NCBI GenBank assembly: GCA_016871015.1
Contig: VFZX01000035.1
Span: 1 to 34,535, forward strand
Reading direction: 5' to 3'
Source: Acidobacteriota bacterium
GTDB taxonomy: Bacteria > Acidobacteriota > Terriglobia > Bryobacterales > Bryobacteraceae
DNA length: 34,535 nucleotides
The notes under the pieces were generated by a model, which saw only the letters and a list, made by a program, of their open reading frames with translations, made no database searches and was not told the origin of the DNA. Made by a program: the position numbers and the translations under genes. Shown here in pieces: positions 8,347-15,288 of the stretch (position 1 is its first letter; every line of letters begins with the position of its first letter).

Positions 8347-9462
8347 TCAGGATAAGCGGTATTTGTCGAGCGCCGCCTCGTCGAGCGAAACACCCAGGCC
8401 CGGCTTGGATCCGATCGCGTACTTGCCGTTCCGTACTGTGAACGGCTCCTTCATGCAGTCGTCCTCGAGGACATTGGTGACGCTGATGCAGTATTCAAGC
8501 GCGGGCCAGGCAGCCGCCTGGTGGGCCTGGAACACTTGTGAGATTCCGTTATCGATTGAATGTTCGATCCAAATCGGCTTCCGCGACTGCCGCGACAACG
8601 CTGCCAGCCGCTCAAGCGTCTTGCCCAGCCGCTGCCCGGCCACGATCCAGGCGTCGATCAACCCTTCGCGGGTCCAGGGTTCGAGGTCCATATTGTCGAT
8701 GTGCTCGGCGATGGGCAGCGCCATCTTGCCTTTGAGCGCGCGATAGCCGTCCAGGTTGGTGCGTGCGATCGGCGACTCGACCGCGAAGTAGTTCTTGAAC
8801 CGCGCCAGTTGCCGCGTCATCTCCACCGCTCTTTCCGGCGTTTCCCAGGTGCTGTTGGCGTCGGCCCAAACTTTGTAGTCCTTCGGGACTACGGCGCAGA
8901 TGGCCTCGGCCTGCTTGACGGCGTCGATCCAGGGGCGCGCTTTCACCTTGTGGATCCGGTAGCCGAGCGAGGCGCCGAGCTTTGCCTCCGAAGCCATCGT
9001 TTCTGATGGGAAACACTGGCTCCACCAGACGGGCGTGATCCGGGCGAGCGGCTTGTCAGCGAACAGACGCGCGACAGGTTTGTTGGACGCCTTGCCCAAC
9101 AGGTCGTACACGGCGATCAGAATGCCGCGCAGGGAATCATCCAGCAGATAATCCCACGGCGAAGCGCCCACCAGCTTGTCGAGGATCGCCTTCGCTTGCG
9201 CGGGTGGCATCTTGGTCTCCCCGATCCCGGTGACGCCTTCATCGGTATGAAGCTTCACAAAGTGGACCACGAAATCCGTCTGGTCCCGCTTCTGATTCTT
9301 CCAACTCGATAACCACGCCTCGCGGACCCGCTCGGAGAACGGAATCCGCACACTGCGAATCTCGTACCGGCTGATCCGCAATTTCGGAGCGGCGGCCGCC
9401 GCGCTCGCAAGCGGGGCCAATCCCGCCGAGACCAGGCGCGCCAACAAGTCACGCCGCAGCAT
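8347..9462 (-). CDS. Exported enolase-superfamily (MR/MLE) protein
   Basis: 371 residues. MLRRDLLARLVSAGLAPLASAAAA is a signal with a paired arginine, possibly Tat. The capping domain (~27-135) is followed by a barrel with the K-x-K pair HKVKA (K172, K174), the first metal ligand in WADANSTW (D201), AVESP (E229) and IAEHID (E253). A possible general acid/base region is GQRLGKT (K281). This is the muconate-lactonizing/enolase-like reaction scaffold. The IAEH and WIEHSIDN segments are unusual relative to characterised members, so the substrate is unknown. ATG 9462 follows the upstream stop by 3 nt with AGAGG just before it, indicating translational coupling in the xer-cca operon, an odd home for an exported enzyme. 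Confidence 0.8.
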   Translation of the reverse strand: MLRRDLLARLVSAGLAPLASAAAAAPKLRISRYEIRSVRIPFSERVREAWLSSWKNQKRDQTDFVVHFVKLHTDEGVTGIGETKMPPAQAKAILDKLVGASPWDYLLDDSLRGILIAVYDLLGKASNKPVARLFADKPLARITPVWWSQCFPSETMASEAKLGASLGYRIHKVKARPWIDAVKQAEAICAVVPKDYKVWADANSTWETPERAVEMTRQLARFKNYFAVESPIARTNLDGYRALKGKMALPIAEHIDNMDLEPWTREGLIDAWIVAGQRLGKTLERLAALSRQSRKPIWIEHSIDNGISQVFQAHQAAAWPALEYCISVTNVLEDDCMKEPFTVRNGKYAIGSKPGLGVSLDEAALDKYRLS

Positions 9463-9465
9463 GGA

Positions 9466-10776
9466 TCAGCCTCTGCGCGCCCACGCGTTCATTGGCGTTG
9501 GTGGCGCCGGCGGAGGTGGCGGCGGTGGAGCGGGCTTGCGGATCCGGCCATCAAGCGTGGCGTAGACGCGTTCGAGCTTCGCCTTGGCGAACTCCTTCGA
9601 GCCCGGATCCAGGCTGAGCGGAGCCAGGTCCTTGTCCGTCACTTCGTTCGCCGTTTCGAGATATTTCGTGAGGTAGTTCTTCACCCGGTCGTGAACGATG
9701 CGTTTTTCCGAGTGCGCCATGAGGAAAAGCACTTCCTCGCCCGGTGCGCTGCGAAGCGCCTTATAGACCAGCGAAGCGCGATTCAGCTTCGGGGATCCGA
9801 CCACCCGCTCGAGTTTCTTCGCCCGCTGGGCGAGCTCCTTCGGCGCGGAGGCTTCCTTGGCCGTGAGTTTCAACCGCTTGATCAGATCCTTGCGTTCGCG
9901 ATCGGTGAACTTCTCGAACAAGGTATGCAGGAACAGGCCCAAATTGCTCGCGTGGAAGTCCACTCCGAACGGAACCATCTGCCGGATCTTGAGGAGCTTT
10001 GCGAAACCCTGCGCATTCAGCTTCACTCCGCTGAGAGCCGGCGAAAACAGGCCGATGAGGCGCTCCCGCTCAAGCGTCTCGAGCAGGCCCGCCGGATTGG
10101 GCTCCTCCGCCATCTCGCGCAGTTCAGCGCGCAGGGCCTCGGCTGGAATCTTTGATTCCAGCCCCGCTTCGCGCACATTGTGATACTGGCTCTGCGTTTT
10201 TTCGTTGAGATCAAAACCCAGCCGCGCCCGCAGACGGAACATCCGCAGGATCCGCGATGGATCATCGTACAACGTGTAGTTGCTGTTGGTCCGCAGTTCC
10301 CGCCGCTCGAGGTCGCCGAGCCCGTTCTCGGGATCGAGCAGCAGCCCGCGCGACGCCGGGTTCAGCGAGATCGCAATCGAATTGATCGTGAAATCGCGCC
10401 GCTTCAAATCCTCGTGGATGGTGGCCGGGCGGATGCGCGGACGCGCGCCGGGCTTGAGGTATTGCGCCTCGTGCGCGATGGAGATCTCGGCTTTGACGCC
10501 GTCGGCAAACACGAGCGAATAGGCCTTTCGTGGCGGATCCACCAGGTCTGTCCTAACCCCGTCCCGCTTCTCCAGCAGCCGGACGATCTTCTGCGTGGGT
10601 CCCTCGATGGTGAAATCGAGGTCCCGGATCGGGAATCCGCCCAACATGTCGCGCAACGCGCCGCCGGTGAGAAACGCCCGGACCCCGGATTCCCGCGCGG
10701 CCGCTTCCACCAGCGCCACCGCACGGTTCTGCCCAGGGCTCAAGTGATTCTCGAGCATGAACATGTAGTCGCTCAT
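9466..10776 (-). CDS. CCA-adding/poly(A) polymerase-family tRNA nucleotidyltransferase
   Basis: 436 residues, class II nucleotidyltransferase. The head domain has LTGGALRDMLGG (G38-G39, R42-D43) and IRDLDFTIEG with the metal-binding carboxylates D52 and D54, then RRDFTINSIA (D128) and the nucleotide-reading helix DDPSRILRMFRLRARLGF (D171-R181). It is likely to add or repair the 3' CCA of tRNAs, or only part of it (CC- or A-adding), which sequence alone does not settle. The C-terminus ends in a proline tract (PAPPPPPPPAPPTP) that is not part of the enzyme fold and would demand EF-P. It starts 3 nt after the xer stop and is translationally linked to the genes on both sides. Confidence 0.88.
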   Translation of the reverse strand: MSDYMFMLENHLSPGQNRAVALVEAAARESGVRAFLTGGALRDMLGGFPIRDLDFTIEGPTQKIVRLLEKRDGVRTDLVDPPRKAYSLVFADGVKAEISIAHEAQYLKPGARPRIRPATIHEDLKRRDFTINSIAISLNPASRGLLLDPENGLGDLERRELRTNSNYTLYDDPSRILRMFRLRARLGFDLNEKTQSQYHNVREAGLESKIPAEALRAELREMAEEPNPAGLLETLERERLIGLFSPALSGVKLNAQGFAKLLKIRQMVPFGVDFHASNLGLFLHTLFEKFTDRERKDLIKRLKLTAKEASAPKELAQRAKKLERVVGSPKLNRASLVYKALRSAPGEEVLFLMAHSEKRIVHDRVKNYLTKYLETANEVTDKDLAPLSLDPGSKEFAKAKLERVYATLDGRIRKPAPPPPPPPAPPTPMNAWARRG

Positions 10777-10779
10777 TCT

Positions 10780-11679
10780 TTAAGCCCTCGGGTGATGCGT
10801 GTCGACGGTTTCACGGAGCCGCGACCGCATAACGTGTGTGTAGACTTGCGTTGTTGAAATATCGGCGTGTCCCAGCATGGCCTGGACACTTCGCAGATCC
10901 GCGCCACCTTCCAACAGGTGCGTCGCGAAGCTGTGCCGCAAAAGGTGCGGGGTCAACCGCTGCCGGATCCCAGCCTTCAGGCCGTAGATCCGGATGAGCC
11001 GCCAGAAAGCCTGCCTCGTCATTGGACCCCCGCGGTTGGTGATAAACAGGTACCGGCTGGTGCGCCCCTTCAGCAATCCGCCACGGGCCGATTCGAGGTA
11101 CGCCCGGATGGCAGCCACCGCCTCTTTGCCCACCGGAATCAGCCGCTGCTTGTTCCCTTTCCCCGTCACGCGGAGCACGCCCGATTCAAGGTTGATGTCG
11201 CCAATCCCGGCCAGGCACAGCTCCGACACGCGCGGTCCGGAGGCGTACAGAAGCTGCAGCATCGCGCGGTCCCTCAGCCCGGCGGCGGTATCGGTCGGCG
11301 GCGCCGACACGAGCTGGTCCACCTCATCGCGGCTCAGGTGGCGGGGGATCTTCTTCCATTGCCGGGGCAGGGCGAGGTTCGCCGTTGGGTCGGCGGGCAG
11401 CCGGCCCTCGCGCACGAGGAATCCACAGAAGTTCCGCAACGTCACGATGTGGCGGGCGATGGAGCTCGGTGAGAGGGGCTTGGCGTACATCGAATCGACA
11501 TAGGCGTTCATGCATTCCGGCGTGTCGGCGCGCGGCGCCTCCGGCTGTCTGGCGAAGGCCGTAAACGCGGCCAGGTCGCGCGCATACGCAGAGATCGAGT
11601 TGGTTGACAGTCCCTTCTCGACACGGCAGAAATCAAGGAAGGATTGCACTTGTGCTTCGAAAGCTCCTGCCTCCACCAT
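10780..11679 (-). CDS. xerD: XerC/XerD-type tyrosine recombinase
   Basis: 299 residues with an N-terminal SAM-like core-binding domain (~5-95) and a C-terminal catalytic domain. The full active-site set is visible: R150 (ASGPRVSEL), K174 (TGKGNKQRL), H245 and R248 (TPHLLRHSFATH), H271 (LGHADI) and nucleophile Y280 (TQVYTHV). Length and motifs fit the chromosome-dimer-resolving Xer proteins better than phage integrases; choosing between XerC and XerD is not secure. First gene of a four-gene operon with cca-like, enolase-superfamily and aminotransferase genes. ATG 11679 sits 7 nt after a TATCAT -10-like element, so the mRNA is probably leaderless. No mobile-element boundaries are seen nearby. 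Confidence 0.9.
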   Translation of the reverse strand: MVEAGAFEAQVQSFLDFCRVEKGLSTNSISAYARDLAAFTAFARQPEAPRADTPECMNAYVDSMYAKPLSPSSIARHIVTLRNFCGFLVREGRLPADPTANLALPRQWKKIPRHLSRDEVDQLVSAPPTDTAAGLRDRAMLQLLYASGPRVSELCLAGIGDINLESGVLRVTGKGNKQRLIPVGKEAVAAIRAYLESARGGLLKGRTSRYLFITNRGGPMTRQAFWRLIRIYGLKAGIRQRLTPHLLRHSFATHLLEGGADLRSVQAMLGHADISTTQVYTHVMRSRLRETVDTHHPRA

Positions 11680-11686
11680 TGAGCCA

Positions 11687-11692
11687 ATGATA
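11687..11692 (-). promoter_or_regulatory. Leaderless-type -10 hexamer TATCAT for the xer operon
   Basis: On the minus strand TATCAT is followed by 7 nt (TGGCTCA) and ATG 11679. A TTTAAA lies about 17 nt upstream as a weak -35. On the plus strand the same bases form part of ATGATACAAT, which carries another -10-like TACAAT (11691-11696) pointing the other way. Confidence 0.6.
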
Positions 11693-11759
11693 CAATACTT
11701 GGGGATTTGTTTAAAACATTTTCCGGGGTTCTGGGTGTTTCGGGTCCCTCGATTGGGGG

Positions 11760-11765
11760 TATAGG
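11760..11765 (+). promoter_or_regulatory. Leaderless-type -10 hexamer TATAGG deciding the GTG start at 11773
   Basis: TATAGG, 7 nt, then GTG 11773. The spacing matches the other leaderless promoters in this window and supports GTG 11773 over the upstream in-frame TTG 11707, which lacks a ribosome-binding site. Confidence 0.5.
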
Positions 11766-11772
11766 TCTGTCG

Positions 11773-12258
11773 GTGTCCACAAACAAACGTGTCGTCATCT
11801 ACCGGTTCGATCGTGAGCCTGTGCGGGGTTTTGCAACAACAGCCGCCTGGGCCGATGGCCAGGAACTCGAGCTGATGACGCCTTCAGGAACCATCGCCCG
11901 CCTCGCACAGAGTGAAGTCAAGGTCATCTGTTTCGTTCGCGAGTTCGACGTAAACGGCTGGGCTGGCGAGCAACGGGTGTTCAAGAGCCGGCCGAAGAAC
12001 GAAGGACTCTGGGTCCGCGCCCATTTCCTGGACAACGACTACCTGGAGGGACTTCTCACCAATGACCTGGCGAAGGTGGACGCGGCGGGGTTTCTCATGA
12101 CGCCCCCTGATGCTACATCCAACACCCAGCGTGTCTTCATTCCCAAGTCCGCGCTGAAAGAACTCAAGGTCCTGGGAGTTGTGGGAAGCCCGGTCCACAA
12201 GAAGAACCCCAAGGGCCCGCCGGAAGGCCAGATCGGGCTCTTCGACCAGCCGGCTTAA
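11773..12258 (+). CDS. Conserved protein of unknown function, 161 aa
   Basis: GTG start to TAA. The N-terminal half is a compact beta-rich unit (RVVIYRFDREPVRGF, then a GQELELMTPSG turn, then VKVICFVREF). The second half has FKSRPKNEGLWVRAHFLD and LEGLLTNDL, repeating the pattern 'modify this value / move the reading', and ends with FIPKSALKELKVLGVVG and a basic, Pro-rich tail. It has no signal peptide or membrane segment, so it is cytosolic. The pattern reminds me of acidobacterial regulatory-type DUF proteins with PilZ-like strands, but I do not recognise it firmly. It is divergent from the xer operon. Its stop overlaps the stop of the convergent 2H phosphoesterase gene in the palindrome TTAA. 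Confidence 0.75.
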   Translation: MSTNKRVVIYRFDREPVRGFATTAAWADGQELELMTPSGTIARLAQSEVKVICFVREFDVNGWAGEQRVFKSRPKNEGLWVRAHFLDNDYLEGLLTNDLAKVDAAGFLMTPPDATSNTQRVFIPKSALKELKVLGVVGSPVHKKNPKGPPEGQIGLFDQPA

Positions 12259-12836
12259 CAGCCGCACCCGTCCCGGCCACAAGCCAGCTTGATCTCGTAC
12301 AAGTCCACCCAATGACCCTCGGCAGTGGCCCGGACGAACGTGAACGTATTGGCACAGAAGCGCTTGGAATGCGGAAACCGGCTCCATTGCCCGGAAGCCT
12401 CTTCGAGAACTTCCGCCGACTTCTCCTTGGTCAACTTTTGCGCGATCGTGACGTGCGGGTGGTAGTTGAACTTCTCGCAACAACGCAGCGGACCGTCGTT
12501 CAACTCCTGGTGCATCCGCTCGAGCGTTTCCCGCACCCCGTCTTCCACCGCCACGTACACCACGTAGGTGCCCTCAAACGCCTCGACCTCTTCAAGGATG
12601 ACCTCCGGCGCGGGTACCTTCGGAAGGCGCGCGGCCAGGAACAACCACGCCTGATCCGGGGTCACTCCCTCAGGCAGCTCACGCGGCGGGAGCAACGTCA
12701 GGTGAGCACGGGGCGACAGGGAATCCGGCTCCAACTCAGTGCGCAAGCGGTTCAGGAAAGCTCCCAGGGGGTCCGGCAGGTAGGAGACCAGCGCGTAGCT
12801 GTTCACCAGTTGGGCCCCTGGGCCAGGGTCCAGCAT
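12255..12836 (-). CDS. 2H phosphoesterase / LigT-like RNA ligase family protein
   Basis: 193 residues with two H-x-T motifs at the spacing expected for the 2H phosphoesterase superfamily: HLT (H45-T47, in RAHLTLLPP) and HVT (H128-T130, in NYHPHVTIAQ). Such enzymes (LigT/ThpR, 2'-5' RNA ligase, cyclic phosphodiesterases) act on 2',3'-cyclic or 2'-5' phosphodiester bonds in the cytosol. The C-terminus is short and Cys-rich (ACGRDGCGC), which is unusual. It is the last gene of the exporter directon, starting 7 nt after the stop of the 103-aa protein gene. AGGGG before the ATG could be a Shine-Dalgarno sequence, and TATCAT 9 nt before the ATG could be a promoter of its own. Confidence 0.8.
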   Translation of the reverse strand: MLDPGPGAQLVNSYALVSYLPDPLGAFLNRLRTELEPDSLSPRAHLTLLPPRELPEGVTPDQAWLFLAARLPKVPAPEVILEEVEAFEGTYVVYVAVEDGVRETLERMHQELNDGPLRCCEKFNYHPHVTIAQKLTKEKSAEVLEEASGQWSRFPHSKRFCANTFTFVRATAEGHWVDLYEIKLACGRDGCGC

Positions 12837-12843
12837 TACCCCT

Positions 12844-13155
12844 CTATGATAGCGATTGGAGCGGCCCGGCGGCAGCCAGCGGACGGGGTTCGGGGACGAA
12901 CCAGCGCGCCTCCTCGAATCCCACGTACTTGAAAATCCGCAGCGACCCGGACTCATCCTCCAGCAGGTCGCCCACCGCCAGCGCTTCTCCGGTGCCTTGC
13001 AACTGGATCCAGGCGGAATAGGCGCTGCGCGCATCCACCTCACCCGCGGGATCGTAGTCCTTGGGCTTGACCGACGCCGCTCCGGCGGTGTGGGCGGCCC
13101 AACGGAAGTTCTGCCGGGCGGGATCTTTCATGCGATGGATTTTGAACGATGGCAT
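12844..13155 (-). CDS. Small conserved-type protein of unknown function, 103 aa
   Basis: ATG to TAG. It is mostly hydrophilic, with a basic start (MPSFKIHRMKDPARQNFRW) and an aromatic/acidic second half (AVGDLLEDESGSLRIFKYVGFEEARWFVPEP). No signal peptide, membrane segment, Cys or Gly-Gly leader is present, so it does not look like a cargo peptide for the adjacent exporter. It lies 48 nt downstream of the truncated ABC protein gene and 7 nt upstream of the 2H phosphoesterase gene, hence probably co-transcribed. Function unknown. Confidence 0.7.
   Translation of the reverse strand: MPSFKIHRMKDPARQNFRWAAHTAGAASVKPKDYDPAGEVDARSAYSAWIQLQGTGEALAVGDLLEDESGSLRIFKYVGFEEARWFVPEPRPLAAAGPLQSLS
12846..12851 (-). 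promoter_or_regulatory. Possible internal -10 hexamer TATCAT before the 2H phosphoesterase gene
   Basis: TATCAT overlaps the stop of the 103-aa gene and ends 9 nt before ATG 12836. The gap AGAGGGGTA also contains a possible Shine-Dalgarno sequence, so an independent promoter and simple operon read-through are both possible. Confidence 0.35.
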
Positions 13156-13203
13156 AGGCTCTCAGCCAAAACATAACACGCCGGAAACGTTTTGCGCAAC
13201 GTG

Positions 13204-15288
13204 TCAGCGGTGCGCGATCACCAACAGCGACTTCGCCCGCTTCACCGTGCACTCGACAGCCATCTTGCGCGTCTCCGGATCCAGCGCGCCGAAGCTTTCG
13301 TCGAGGATCACCAGGTCGGCGCCTTGCAACAGGGCCCGCGCCAGGAACACCCGGCTCCGTTCTCCCTGCGACATCTGCCAGCCGCTCTCGCCCACCATCT
13401 GGTTCATTCCGCCGGGCATCCGGCCGAGCAACGGACCCAGGCCCAACTCCTCGCACACCGCCTGCGCTTCATCCAAGTCATTCTTGACGTGCGGCTCCGG
13501 CCGGCCCATCAACAGATTGAACTGCAGCGGACCGGTGATCATGTGGTTCTGATGGAATTGCGGAGCCAGCGCCACGCGCCGCCTCCAGCCCCCCGCCCCC
13601 AACGTCTGGCGGTCGAGTCCGCCTGAGGTCAACAGCCCGGACTGCGGCGTCCGCAGGCCCGCCAGAACCGCGGCGAGCGTGGACTTGCCGCCGCCGGATG
13701 GACCCTCGAGCACCACACGGGCGCCGGGCTCCAGCCGCACCGAGCATTCCTGAAGAACCCGCCGCTCTGTTCCCGGATAGTAGTAGACCAGATCCTTGCC
13801 CTCCACCGACGATCCAGCGTTGGCGCGCGTGGCGTAGGACGGTGACCCTGTGGGCTCGGCCAGCTCCGCGGCGGCGGACAGCTCGCGGATCTGCTCGCTC
13901 GCAATCCAGGCGTCCATCAACTGCCACGACGCCGCGGCCAGTTTCCGGAAGGCGCCGTTGGCCAGCATCACCGCACCCAGTCCCGCCGCGAGAACTCCCT
14001 GCACCGGATCTCCGAGGAAAGCGCCGCTCAGCGAGCCGATCCCCGCCACGAGCCAGGCGCCCGGCAGTCCGGCGGTGAGCATCGCCTCGGCGCGGTCGCG
14101 TCCGCGGGACGCTTCGAGGAAGTGGCTGACTTCCTGGTCCTCGGCCGCGTGCCATCGTTCAGGCGGCTCCTGTGCGAGCCGCGTCCGGTGGCCCACCATG
14201 CGCTCGACGAGGCCGTTGGTCAAATCCATTCGGATCTGGGTCCATACCCGTGCCCGGTGCAGATAATTTCTTGCCAGCAATGCCCCGGCGGCTACCCACA
14301 CTAGCAGGATCACCATCGACACCGGAAGTCCGGCGGTGGCGAATACGGTGGCCGCGGCGGCCAGCTCCAGGGCTGCCACAAGTCCCGCGAACCCACCGGC
14401 GAGCGACAGATTCTCCACCGCCGCGGATTCGTAGGTCTTGGCCAGCAGTTGCCCGGCGCCGAGCGCGAGCACCCTTTCCGGATTCATGCGCAGCGCCCCG
14501 GCCAGCAGCCGCTGCTTCAGCAAGGCGCCGAGCGCAATCGAGAATCGCGCCTGGATCCAGTTGCCCAGCATCTGCAGCGGAACCAGCGTGATCAGCAGCA
14601 GCGCCCAAGCGATCAGCCAGCCCTGTTCCAGGCGCCCGGTCAAAACTGCATCGCCGATCACGCGCCAGGCAAGCAGGAATACGGCCAGCCGTGCCACGTG
14701 GGCGGCTCCGAGCTTGATCACGGTCCGGATCCACGGACCTTGCCGGAACAGCTTTCGCCACGGCGCCGTTACGGGCACCCGGAACGTGTGAGCGAACCTC
14801 CGCTCCTGGCTCAATTGCTCGTCGAGCAAAGCTCGCTCCGCCAGCTTCCGCTCCGCCGGTGCAAGCCCGGTCTGATCGAGCACCGCCGCGAGCGGCTGCA
14901 GCGCCTTCTCCTCCATCTCCTCGCACATGGCCCGCCGCACCTCGGCGGGCCGGGCGCGATACCGCTTCAGATCGGGACCAAGCAGCACCCCAGGTTTGAG
15001 TTGGATCAAGAAGTCGAGATCCGTGCCACGTCCCCGCGGCACGGCCACCAGCCGTGCGCTGCCGAACCATTTCTCCATGTCGCTGTACCGCACGAGGACT
15101 GCCTCGGCCTCAATTCCGAGCGAGGCGGCGGCCCCTTCGATCCAGGTAGTCCGGTTGGTCTGGTCCAAGCTCAGAGGAGGGGGAGGCACGCGGACGGGCG
15201 CCGGATCGAGACCGCCTTCGCGGCACAGAGCCGTGATGGCGTCGCCCAGTTGGGCTGCCTTCCAGACGGCGCGATCGAGACCGCTCAC
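13204..15288 (-). CDS. ABC exporter permease-ATPase, second ABC of an NHLM-like cassette, C-terminus cut after the H-loop
   Basis: 694 residues. The N-terminal ~140 residues contain VAVPRGRG and KPGVLLGPDLKRY and look like the degenerate, non-proteolytic front domain of second-ABC proteins of peptide exporters. A transmembrane domain (~150-440) and an ATPase domain follow: Walker A GPSGGGKST (K535), an atypical signature MSQGE (639-643, in place of LSGGQ), Walker B ILDESF (E664) and H-loop AHR (H693). The protein stops one residue after this His, so the last two core strands of a normal ABC domain are missing. GTG 15288 was chosen because it overlaps the upstream stop (GTGA) and is preceded by GGAGG; the ATG 60 nt upstream would lie deep inside the preceding gene. 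It probably pairs with the C39 ABC protein. Confidence 0.82.
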   Translation of the reverse strand: MSGLDRAVWKAAQLGDAITALCREGGLDPAPVRVPPPPLSLDQTNRTTWIEGAAASLGIEAEAVLVRYSDMEKWFGSARLVAVPRGRGTDLDFLIQLKPGVLLGPDLKRYRARPAEVRRAMCEEMEEKALQPLAAVLDQTGLAPAERKLAERALLDEQLSQERRFAHTFRVPVTAPWRKLFRQGPWIRTVIKLGAAHVARLAVFLLAWRVIGDAVLTGRLEQGWLIAWALLLITLVPLQMLGNWIQARFSIALGALLKQRLLAGALRMNPERVLALGAGQLLAKTYESAAVENLSLAGGFAGLVAALELAAAATVFATAGLPVSMVILLVWVAAGALLARNYLHRARVWTQIRMDLTNGLVERMVGHRTRLAQEPPERWHAAEDQEVSHFLEASRGRDRAEAMLTAGLPGAWLVAGIGSLSGAFLGDPVQGVLAAGLGAVMLANGAFRKLAAASWQLMDAWIASEQIRELSAAAELAEPTGSPSYATRANAGSSVEGKDLVYYYPGTERRVLQECSVRLEPGARVVLEGPSGGGKSTLAAVLAGLRTPQSGLLTSGGLDRQTLGAGGWRRRVALAPQFHQNHMITGPLQFNLLMGRPEPHVKNDLDEAQAVCEELGLGPLLGRMPGGMNQMVGESGWQMSQGERSRVFLARALLQGADLVILDESFGALDPETRKMAVECTVKRAKSLLVIAHR

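Noticed and set aside
10780-11679. Tyrosine recombinase as the integrase of a mobile element
   Set aside because: No tRNA attachment site, direct repeats or phage/ICE genes nearby; it heads a housekeeping-type operon and has Xer length and motifs.
12844-13155. 103-aa protein as the peptide cargo of the adjacent exporter
   Set aside because: No double-glycine leader, no Cys/Ser/Thr-rich core and no Nif11-like leader; too hydrophilic and evenly composed.
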